52,008 nucleotides of DNA from Cellulomonas endophytica (lineage in GTDB: Bacteria > Actinomycetota > Actinomycetes > Actinomycetales > Cellulomonadaceae). The notes beneath the pieces are model-generated. The model ran no database searches. It had not been told where the DNA came from and was given only the letters and a program-made list of their open reading frames with translations. The stretch is taken from contig NZ_RWJX01000026.1 in the NCBI RefSeq assembly GCF_004123805.1, positions 1 through 52,008 of the forward strand, read 5' to 3'. The translations under genes and the position numbers were made by a program. Below, piece by piece: positions 14,736-21,817 of the stretch (position 1 is its first letter; every line of letters starts with the position of its first letter).

Positions 14736-16904
14736 TCAGCCCAGCAGGTTCCAGCTCTTCACCTCGACCGCGCGGCTGCCGTTGGACGGCACCGGCCACG
14801 CGCTCTCGAGCGCCACGGTGGCGCGTCCCACCCGTCGCCAGTCGGCGGAGGGCGGCGCCGCGCTGGCCGCGCACGAGGTGATGCGGCAGGCGTACGCCGT
14901 GAGGTTGACGTCGAGGCTCACGCCGCTGCCGGTCTCGTCGGGGATCTCGATGACGGGGCCGACGAAGCCGGCGCTGGGCGTCACGGACACCGCCAGCGAC
15001 CGCGAGACGATGCCGCTCTTGAACACCTGGCCCGAGACGTTCGTGAGGTTGACGTTGAAGTGGGCGTTCGGCGCGTAGGTGGTGCCCTGGAGGTAGAGGC
15101 TCGTCTGCGCGCCGTTCGTCTGGACGAGCGGGCAGGTGAGGCCGGTGGCGACGCAGGTCCCCGCCTCGGTGCGCAGGGACGGCGGCCTCCACTGCAGCCA
15201 GAGCTGGGCGGCGTCGAGGTCGGCGGTCCAGAGGGTGTTCCCCCCGCCGGAGCGGGTGGCGTTGACGACCCAGTCCATGCGGAGGTCGGTCAGCCCGTAG
15301 CGCCACGTCTCCGCCGCGAGGGCGGTGGTCAGGTTGTAGGTCTGCGTCGTGAGCGTCGCGGAGGCGTTGAGCGCCACGTTCGAGGTGGTCGTCGTGGGCG
15401 CCGGCGTCGTCCGCGTCGGGTTCGGCGTCAGCGCCAGGCTCAGCGCGTCACCCGACCGCGTGGCCGTCTCCCGGTGCGTGACCCGCAGCTCGGCAGCCGT
15501 GAGGATCGACCCGGCGGGGATCTGGGTGGCGGCGTCCATGCCCGCCAGTCGGAGGGTGGTCGCCTGGTTGCCGCTCGCCGGGCGGGTGATCGTGGTGCTG
15601 GCGAGGTTCCCGTCGACGGTGCGCCCCGCGTCCGGAGTCGTGAAGCCGGGGGCCGGTGCCGGTGCGGGCGCGGACGTGGTCGCCGCGACCGAGCCGCGGA
15701 TCGCGCCGGAGTCGAGGGTCGTCCCGCTCTTCGCGCCGTAGATCACCAGCGAGGGCCGGTCCGTGGCGTACTGCCCGCACAGCTCCATCTTCCCCGCCTG
15801 GATGTCCAGCCGGCTGTTGCCGCCGAAGACGAACTGCACGCCGTTGTTGCTCACGGTGGTGGTCAGGGGACTGACGCAGGAGCCCGGGATGGTCGACGGG
15901 CCTGCTGCCGTGAGCGTGCCGCCGACGAGGCGCGCGCCGGAGCTGTTGACCGTCCAGACGTTGCTGCCCGTGCTCATCGGCCGGGCCGCTGCGGCGATGG
16001 CCGCCATCTCCTCGTTGCGGAAGTCGAAGTAGTAGGTGCCGGGAGTGAAGTGCAGCGGGCGCCCGCAGGTGTTCGACAGGCTGCTCAGGGCCACGGCGTC
16101 GTCGTAGTAGCCGGGCTGGAGCTGCACGTTGCCCGAGGCGACGCACGCGGGGACCACGCGATGGACGAGCTGCGCGGGACCGCTGGCCGGCTGCGCGTAC
16201 GCCGAGGCCAGGGCGGCGCCGCCGGGCTGGCCGGCTCCGGGGTTCGGCGGGATGTCGCCGTCCGTGAGCAGCGCCGGGTCCTTGCCCTCGGGCGGGGTGC
16301 CGGCGCTCGGGCAGGTCACCGACACGGTGCTCGTGACGAAGGCCGTGCTGCACGTCCCCGTCGCGAGGACCGGCGCCTCGGTGACGTCGATGCGCGAGCA
16401 GTTCGTGCTCGGGCAGGTCGTGCCGGCGACCGCGATGGCGCCGTTGACGTACACGCGGCCCTTGATGCGGAGGATGCCGTTCGACCCCTTCGACAGGGTG
16501 GTGCCCGAGCCGCCGAGCGTCAGCACGGCAGAGCCGGGGCGGTTGAGCGCCGTGATGGGGACGACGCCGGCGGACACGCCCGTCCCGGCGACCGGTGAGC
16601 ACTGGACGCGCACGGAGCCGCTCGTGCCGGGCACGTCCAGGCCGTCCACCGGGCAGGCCGCCGCGGCGTCGGCGTACGACGAGGTGCGCAGCGTGTTGAC
16701 GGCGACGTCGAGCGCACCCGAGGCGTCCGCCGAGAGGTCCTGGCGGCTCTGCGTCGCGGCGGCGGAGGTGAGGGCGGACTGCGCGTAGCCGAGGATCGCC
16801 GTGACGACGAGCCCCACGCACACGACGAAGGCCATGACGAGGACGAGGGACGCACCCTCGTCCCCGCGCGCGCGCCGGCGCAGCGACCGCAGGATCGGGT
16901 TCAC
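14736..16904 (-). CDS. PilX-like pilus assembly protein
   Basis: A 722-residue protein with a single N-terminal membrane helix after a short basic start: RARGDEGASLVLVMAFVVCVGLVVTAILGYAQS. This resembles PilX-type minor pilins, but the processing site lacks the usual Gly-Phe and Glu5. The very long extracellular part is Thr/Ser/Gly-rich with many Cys, and contains a right-handed-helix-like middle (VNGAIAVAGTT, SNNGVQFVFGGNSRLDI) and a C-terminal DNRLRE/discoidin-like stretch. It may be a tip or adhesive subunit. The GTG at 16904 overlaps the previous stop (GTGA), and a terminator follows. Position as the last gene after two minor pilins supports the role; true PilX proteins are much shorter. 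Confidence 0.8.
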   Translation of the reverse strand: MNPILRSLRRRARGDEGASLVLVMAFVVCVGLVVTAILGYAQSALTSAAATQSRQDLSADASGALDVAVNTLRTSSYADAAAACPVDGLDVPGTSGSVRVQCSPVAGTGVSAGVVPITALNRPGSAVLTLGGSGTTLSKGSNGILRIKGRVYVNGAIAVAGTTCPSTNCSRIDVTEAPVLATGTCSTAFVTSTVSVTCPSAGTPPEGKDPALLTDGDIPPNPGAGQPGGAALASAYAQPASGPAQLVHRVVPACVASGNVQLQPGYYDDAVALSSLSNTCGRPLHFTPGTYYFDFRNEEMAAIAAAARPMSTGSNVWTVNSSGARLVGGTLTAAGPSTIPGSCVSPLTTTVSNNGVQFVFGGNSRLDIQAGKMELCGQYATDRPSLVIYGAKSGTTLDSGAIRGSVAATTSAPAPAPAPGFTTPDAGRTVDGNLASTTITRPASGNQATTLRLAGMDAATQIPAGSILTAAELRVTHRETATRSGDALSLALTPNPTRTTPAPTTTTSNVALNASATLTTQTYNLTTALAAETWRYGLTDLRMDWVVNATRSGGGNTLWTADLDAAQLWLQWRPPSLRTEAGTCVATGLTCPLVQTNGAQTSLYLQGTTYAPNAHFNVNLTNVSGQVFKSGIVSRSLAVSVTPSAGFVGPVIEIPDETGSGVSLDVNLTAYACRITSCAASAAPPSADWRRVGRATVALESAWPVPSNGSRAVEVKSWNLLG

Positions 16905-17521
16905 GGGGTGGTCCTCCTCGTGGCGGACAGGACGAAGGGGTCGCCGCCGCCCAGGCGGGCGAAGGAGACGCTGACGGTGGTGGTGGCGGCCGAGCACGCG
17001 GCGGGGGTCCCGGCGGTCGAGCAGGTCACGACGGGCGGCGTGGTGGCGAGCCGCTCGGCGACCGTCTCCGAGCTCGTCGGCGTCCAGGGGTAGGCGGGCG
17101 CACCGGCCGTCGTCTGCTCGCACGCGCGCCGGACGACGGACCCCGCGGTGACGCCGCTCGTGGTCGTCGTGGAGAAGACGTAGGACACGACGGTCGTCGT
17201 CGGCGTGGGCGGTGTCGCCGTCGGCGAGAAGGACGTCCCGCGGAGCTCGACGGTCGCCGTGCCCGAGCCGCACCGGGCGGCGGCACCGGTCGCGACGTCC
17301 GTCGCCCCGGCGACGTCGGTGGCGAAGTACGCGGCGGTGAACTGCTCGTCGCGCGTCAGGTCCAGGCGGTGCTGCGTCTCGTCGTTCACCCGTGCCGTGG
17401 AGAGCATGACGAGGGAGAGCGCGGAGAACAGCAGCCCGAGCAGCCCGATGGAGATGATGAGCTCGATGAGCGTGAAGCCCGCCTCGTCGCGTGCCAGCCG
17501 CCGGCGCAGCCGCGTCAGCAC
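16901..17521 (-). CDS. PilW-like minor pilin (prepilin-type)
   Basis: A 206-residue prepilin-like protein. RRRLARDEAG precedes FTLIELIISIGLLGLLFSALSLVML, a clear type III signal with Gly/Phe cleavage and Glu5. The rest is a Thr-rich globular domain with several Cys (ARCGSG, RACEQT, VVTCST, AACSAA) likely in disulfides. Such pilins prime assembly at the pilus tip. The GTG at 17521 overlaps the preceding gene by seven bases, and the end overlaps the next gene by four, so it is tightly coupled. The frame is open further upstream but lies inside the preceding gene. Confidence 0.88.
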   Translation of the reverse strand: MLTRLRRRLARDEAGFTLIELIISIGLLGLLFSALSLVMLSTARVNDETQHRLDLTRDEQFTAAYFATDVAGATDVATGAAARCGSGTATVELRGTSFSPTATPPTPTTTVVSYVFSTTTTSGVTAGSVVRRACEQTTAGAPAYPWTPTSSETVAERLATTPPVVTCSTAGTPAACSAATTTVSVSFARLGGGDPFVLSATRRTTP

Positions 17522-18027
17522 CCCGGGCCCCCGCTCGCGGCGAGGGCGGCGCACGGGCGCCGGACGACGACGTCGTACGTCGAGGTGAAGCCCGGAGCGG
17601 CGGTGGCGGTGGCCGTGAGGGCGAGCCGCACCCGCTGGACGCCCGAGTCCGTGCCGCACGTGCTGCCGAAGGACGTCGTGGACGGGTCCCAGTACTGGAC
17701 CTCGGTCACGGAGGCGGTGAAGCCGGCCGGGAGCGGCTCGAGCCCGGCGGGGGCGGGGCTGGTGTAGGCCCACGTCGAGCCGGAATAGGTGGCCGTCGTC
17801 GCGCACGCGACGTACGTGCTGTCGGTCGTGCGGGCCTGGACGTGCTCCGCCCACGAGCGCAGCAGCGCCTGCGCCTGGATCTGGCGCTCGTCCTGGCTGG
17901 AGGCGCGCGCCGCCAGCCCCACGCCCCCCAGGATCGCCGTCACGGCGATGCCGATGATCATGACGGACAGCAGGATCTCGACGAGGCTCTCGCCGGCGTC
18001 CCGCCCCCTGCGCCGGCCGGCTGTCAC
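17515..18027 (-). CDS. PilV-like minor pilin (prepilin-type)
   Basis: A 170-residue prepilin-like protein. RRRGRDAGE precedes SLVEILLSVMIIGIAVTAILGGVGLAARAS, the PilV/GspI form of the signal (E-S-L-VE) in which Ser replaces Phe at +1. The globular part carries Cys pairs (VACATT, STCGTD, RRPCAAL, and a terminal Cys). It probably sits with the PilW-like and PilX-like proteins in the tip complex. The GTG at 18027 overlaps the pilC stop by four bases, and the gene overlaps the next by seven. Identity as V-like is by motif and order. Confidence 0.86.
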   Translation of the reverse strand: MTAGRRRGRDAGESLVEILLSVMIIGIAVTAILGGVGLAARASSQDERQIQAQALLRSWAEHVQARTTDSTYVACATTATYSGSTWAYTSPAPAGLEPLPAGFTASVTEVQYWDPSTTSFGSTCGTDSGVQRVRLALTATATAAPGFTSTYDVVVRRPCAALAASGGPGC

Positions 18028-19229
18028 AGCGACGCCGTCCGGAAGATGCCGTACATCGCGGACACGAGCGCGACGGCCACGAAGCCGACGACGCCGCCCA
18101 TGACGATGATGACGACGGGCTCGATGATCGAGGTCACCTTGGCGACCTTGTAGTCCAGCTCGCGCTCGTAGTAGCCGGCGGCGACCTCGAGCTGGGTGTC
18201 AAGCGTGCCCGTGTCCTCGCCGACGCGGAGCATCTGGGAGGCGATGCCCGGGAACAGGCCGGTCGCCGCGATGGGCTGCGCCAGCCCCTCGCCGCGGAGC
18301 ATCGCGTCGCGGGCGCCGGCCAGCCGGCGCTCGAAGACGAGGTTCTTCAGGCTGCTCGTCGCGACGCCGAGCGCGGTCGGCAGGGCGACGCCCGCATGGA
18401 CCATCGAGGCCAGCAGGCGCGTGAAGCGCTCGATCTTGGAGTAGCGGATCGCCTCGCCGACCACCGGGATCCTCAGTTGGATCCGGTGCAGCAGGTGGCG
18501 CCCGCCCGTGGTGCGGGACGCGACGAACGCGCCGAGGGCCAGCACGGCCAGCACCGCGACGATGAGCCACCACCACGAGCCGAGGAACCGGGTGGCACCC
18601 AGCAGCATCCGCGTCGCCAGGGGCAGCTCCGCGTCGAGGGAGGAGAAGAAGTCCTCGAACTTCGGCAGCACGAACACGCTCAGCACGACGATCGTCCCCA
18701 GTGCCATGACGAAGACGATCGAGGGGTAGGTCAGCGCCGTCTTGATCTTGCGCCGCGCCTCCACGTCCCGCTCGATGTAGGAGGAGAGCTGGTCCAGGAC
18801 GGTGTCGAGCTTCCCGGTGAGCTCGGCGGAGCGCAGGATGCCGCGGTACCAGTCGGGGAAGTCGTCCGGGTGCTTGTCGACCGCCGCCGAGAGCGTCAGG
18901 CCCTGGCGCAGGTCCTCGCCGACGGCCTCGAGCACGCGGCGCACGGCGGAGGACGCGTTCTCCTCGCCGATGGTGCGGATGGCCTCGAGGATCGGGATGC
19001 CGGCCCGCAGGAACGCCGAGAGCTGGCGCGAGAGGTGCATGAGCTCGGCCGGCTTGATGCGCGGCGGCGTCAGCTCCATCTGGAGCACGCTCTTCTTCGG
19101 CTCGATCTTCGTCACGCGCAGCTGGCGCTGCACGAGCGCCATCCGCGCGGCGGCCAGCGTGGGCGCGTCGTGCGTGCCCTTGCTCGTCGCGCCGTCGGGC
19201 GCCAGTGCCACGTAGGCGAACTTCGGCAT
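18024..19229 (-). CDS. pilC: Type IV pilus platform protein PilC
   Basis: A 401-residue inner-membrane platform protein on which PilB acts. It holds two GspF/T2SSF domains: residues about 70-195 (LMHLSRQLSAFLRAGIPILEAIRTIGEE and YPSIVFVMALGTIVVLSVFVLPKFEDFF) and about 270-395 (FTRLLASMVHAGVALPTALGVATSS and IIEPVVIIVMGGVVGFVAVALVSAMYGIF), with three main transmembrane regions. Length is usual. The ATG at 19229 lies 14 bases after the pilB stop. The next gene overlaps by GTGA. The order pilB-pilC-minor pilins matches other actinobacterial T4P loci. Confidence 0.95.
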   Translation of the reverse strand: MPKFAYVALAPDGATSKGTHDAPTLAAARMALVQRQLRVTKIEPKKSVLQMELTPPRIKPAELMHLSRQLSAFLRAGIPILEAIRTIGEENASSAVRRVLEAVGEDLRQGLTLSAAVDKHPDDFPDWYRGILRSAELTGKLDTVLDQLSSYIERDVEARRKIKTALTYPSIVFVMALGTIVVLSVFVLPKFEDFFSSLDAELPLATRMLLGATRFLGSWWWLIVAVLAVLALGAFVASRTTGGRHLLHRIQLRIPVVGEAIRYSKIERFTRLLASMVHAGVALPTALGVATSSLKNLVFERRLAGARDAMLRGEGLAQPIAATGLFPGIASQMLRVGEDTGTLDTQLEVAAGYYERELDYKVAKVTSIIEPVVIIVMGGVVGFVAVALVSAMYGIFRTASL

Positions 19230-19243
19230 GGTGGTCCCTGCCC

Positions 19244-21064
19244 TCAGATCATGTAGATGGAGCGGAGGATCTCGGCGATGGTCGTCTCGTCCCTCTCGAC
19301 GAGGTGGATGCCGCCGTCGCGCAGCGGGACCAGGCCCTGGCTGATCGCGAGGCGGCGCATCTCGTCGTGCGACGGGTTGGGCCGGACGAGGAGCTCGCGC
19401 ATCTGCTCGGTGACGGTGAGCAGCTCGTACACGCCGACGCGGTCCGAGTAGCCCGTGCGCGAGCAGTAGTGGCAGCCCTCGCCGACCCAGAAGCGGTCCT
19501 TCGAGGGGCCTCCGCTGGCTCTGTAGAACGCGAGCTCGTCGGCCGTCGGCTCGTACGGCACGCGGCAGTAGGAGCACATCTTGCGCACGAGGCGCTGGCC
19601 GACGACCCCGACCACGGAGGAGGCGACGAGGAACGCCTCGATGCCCATGTCGAGGAACCGGTACAGCGCCGCGACGGAGTCCGTCGCGTGCAGCGACGAG
19701 AGCACGAAGTGGCCGGTCAGCGCCGACTGCACGGCGATGCGCGCGGTCTCCACGTCCCGCATCTCGCCGACGAGGATCATGTCCGGGTCGTGCCGCAGGA
19801 TCGACTTCAGGCCCGCCGCGAAGGTGACGCCCGCGGCCTCGTTGATCTGGATCTGGTTGATGGAGGAGAAGACGTACTCGACCGGGTCCTCGATGGTCGT
19901 GATGTTCCGGTCCGCGTCGTTGACCTCGGACATCGAGGCGTAGAGCGTGGTGGTCTTGCCCGAGCCCGTGGGGCCGGCGCAGATGACCATGCCGTAGGGC
20001 GAGCGGATCATCTTCGCGAACGCCTCGTGCGTGGCCGGCGGCATGCCCAGGTCGCGCAGGCGCTTGACGGAGCGGCTCTTGTCGAGCAGCCGCATGACGA
20101 CCTTCTCGCCCCAGACGTTGCCCATCGTCGCGACCCGGATGTCGATGCCGCGGCCGTCCACCGTCGTGGCGATCTGACCGTCCTGCGGCCGGCGTCGCTC
20201 GACGATGTTCATCCCGCCCATGATCTTGATGCGGCTGGCGACGGCCGGGCCCATCTCCGCGGGCAGCTCGAGCACCTCGTGCAGGGCGCCGTCGATGCGG
20301 TAGCGCACCCGCACCCGCCCGTCCTGCGGCTCCACGTGGATGTCGGAGGCGCGGTCCCGCAGGGCCTGCGTGATGATCGCGTTGACGACCCGGACGACGG
20401 GGGCGTCGTCGGCGCTGTCGTCGACGTCCGTGCGGTGCACGACGGTGCGGACCTCGGTCGTCGCGGAGAACGCCGCGACCTGGTCGCCCACCGCGGAGAG
20501 CGCCCGGAAGGTCGAGTCGATCGCCCGGCGGACCTCGGACGCGGCGCCGACGAGGAGCTGGGCCGGCCGACCGAGCGCCACGAGGACCTCCTCCGCGACC
20601 TCCGGCGAGGGGTCCGACAGCGCGACCTGCACGCGGCCGTCGGGCAGGACGGTCAGCGGGATCGCCTGGAGGCTGCGGGCGCGGCTCTCGCCGAGCAGCT
20701 CGGCGACCTCCGGCTCGGGTGCCTGGTGCGTGAGGTCGGCCAGCTCGAGGCCGACCTGCTCGGCCAGGGCGCGGGCCAGGTCGCGCTCGGTGACGACGCC
20801 CATCTCCGTGAGCAGGGCGCCCAGGCGCCGACCGGTGGCCTGCTGCTGGTCCAGCGACTCGTCGAGCGTGCCCTCGCTCAGGGCGCCGTTGCGGACGAGC
20901 AGCTCGCCGAGCAGGGTGCCGTACCGCGCGACCGGTACGCCGCCGGCGACGGGACCGGTGGCCCCGGCGCCCGGGGCGGAGTTCGCGGGCACGGGCATGT
21001 CGGTGCCGGCGGGCTGCCCGCGGCGACCCGTGCGGCTCTCCGTGGTGACGCGGCCGAAGGCCAT
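19244..21064 (-). CDS. pilB: Type IV pilus assembly ATPase PilB
   Basis: A 606-residue extension ATPase. Residues 50-190 form an N1/MshEN-type domain (LLGELLVRNGALSEGTLDESL, ALAEQVGLELADL), which in relatives can bind c-di-GMP. The GspE domain follows, with Walker A GPTGSGKTT, Asp box ITTIEDPVEY, Walker B MILVGEMRDVE and His box HFVLSSLHATD. A tetracysteine zinc site (CSYC, later CHYC) is intact, as in true PilB. The ATG at 21064 follows AAGGGTGGG. It is first of a five-gene operon. No PilM, PilN, PilO or prepilin peptidase gene is in the window. Confidence 0.96.
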   Translation of the reverse strand: MAFGRVTTESRTGRRGQPAGTDMPVPANSAPGAGATGPVAGGVPVARYGTLLGELLVRNGALSEGTLDESLDQQQATGRRLGALLTEMGVVTERDLARALAEQVGLELADLTHQAPEPEVAELLGESRARSLQAIPLTVLPDGRVQVALSDPSPEVAEEVLVALGRPAQLLVGAASEVRRAIDSTFRALSAVGDQVAAFSATTEVRTVVHRTDVDDSADDAPVVRVVNAIITQALRDRASDIHVEPQDGRVRVRYRIDGALHEVLELPAEMGPAVASRIKIMGGMNIVERRRPQDGQIATTVDGRGIDIRVATMGNVWGEKVVMRLLDKSRSVKRLRDLGMPPATHEAFAKMIRSPYGMVICAGPTGSGKTTTLYASMSEVNDADRNITTIEDPVEYVFSSINQIQINEAAGVTFAAGLKSILRHDPDMILVGEMRDVETARIAVQSALTGHFVLSSLHATDSVAALYRFLDMGIEAFLVASSVVGVVGQRLVRKMCSYCRVPYEPTADELAFYRASGGPSKDRFWVGEGCHYCSRTGYSDRVGVYELLTVTEQMRELLVRPNPSHDEMRRLAISQGLVPLRDGGIHLVERDETTIAEILRSIYMI

Positions 21065-21254
21065 CGCGGTCCCACCCTTCTCGTGTCCACGGCCCACAGT
21101 CCGTCGCGGGCGACGGTGCGCGGTCTGATCGGTCCTATCGGCGTGCGGTGCGTGCGGCGCGGTCGTCGGCGCCGGGTTCATCCCGTCGGGGACGCGGACG
21201 GGTGAGGCTCGGGGTGCGGGGTCGTGCCGGGCGTCGTGCGGTGGCGGTTCCCGC

Positions 21255-21719
21255 TCAGGGGGTGCCGGCGAGGAGGGTCACCGGCACGGGGCAGTCCGGG
21301 CACCGCTCGGCGGCGCGGCCGGCCTGCTCGAGCGCGCTGCGCATCCGTCCGCTCTCGAGGAGCGCGTGGCCCAGCTCGCGGTCGGCGCGGTCGGCGCGGT
21401 GGCGCTCCGCGGCGGCGGCGCGGCGCAGGGCGACGAGCTCCTGCTCCAGCACCCGGTGGCAGCCGGCGGGGCGGTCGTCGCCGGGATCCGGTGCGGAGGC
21501 CGTGCTGGCGGACGGGCCCCGCGGCGTGCGGGCGTCCGCGGCGGCGCGCTCGTCGAGCGCCCGCCGGCTGAGCCGCCACTCGTAGCCGCGGACCCCGCGC
21601 ACCTTGTACGCGGGGATCTCGCCCCGCCCGACCCGCCGGCGCAGCGTGGTGACCGGCACGTCGTAGACCCGGGCGGCCTCCGTGAGGGAGAGGTCGCGGG
21701 TCGCGTCGTGGTGGGCCAT
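21255..21719 (-). CDS. Excisionase-type HTH DNA-binding protein
   Basis: A 154-residue protein. Residues 10-56 are an excisionase/MerR-like winged HTH (SLTEAARVYDVPVTTLRRRVGRGEIPAYKVRGVRGYEWRLSRRALDE). A linker and a coiled coil follow at about 90-140 (LEQELVALRRAAAAERHRADRADRELGHALL). It ends CPDCPVPVTLLAGTP with a CxxC. The coiled coil would allow dimers, which suit a palindromic site. It lies between the pilB operon and the coiled-coil secreted gene, both on the same strand, and is a reasonable candidate regulator of the shared ACGCGT sites; this is inference. The ATG follows AGGAG. Similar N-terminal domains occur in phage and plasmid proteins, but no mobile element is seen. Confidence 0.83.
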   Translation of the reverse strand: MAHHDATRDLSLTEAARVYDVPVTTLRRRVGRGEIPAYKVRGVRGYEWRLSRRALDERAAADARTPRGPSASTASAPDPGDDRPAGCHRVLEQELVALRRAAAAERHRADRADRELGHALLESGRMRSALEQAGRAAERCPDCPVPVTLLAGTP

Positions 21720-21763
21720 GGCGGCTGCGCTCCTGGCTGGACGGGCGGACGGGGAGAGGGTGC

Positions 21764-21804
21764 GGGCGGCGGGGCCTCCGGGGGCTGGAAGGCCCGCGCC
21801 GCCC
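21764..21804 (-). terminator. Terminator after the secreted coiled-coil gene
   Basis: GGGCGGCG (21764-21771) pairs with CGCCGCCC (21797-21804), and GGGCCT (21772-21777) with AGGCCC (21790-21795), a 14-bp stem with a single-base bulge and a 12-nt loop. It begins 14 bases beyond the stop codon and separates this gene from the HTH gene. Confidence 0.8.
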
Positions 21805-21817
21805 GCGATCAGGGGCG

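Noticed and set aside
18396..19256. Plus-strand frame opposite pilC
   Set aside because: Asp/Arg/Glu/His-rich antisense sequence without any motif.
21255..21719. Phage or plasmid excisionase
   Set aside because: No integrase, att-like repeats or phage genes are close; base composition matches the surroundings.
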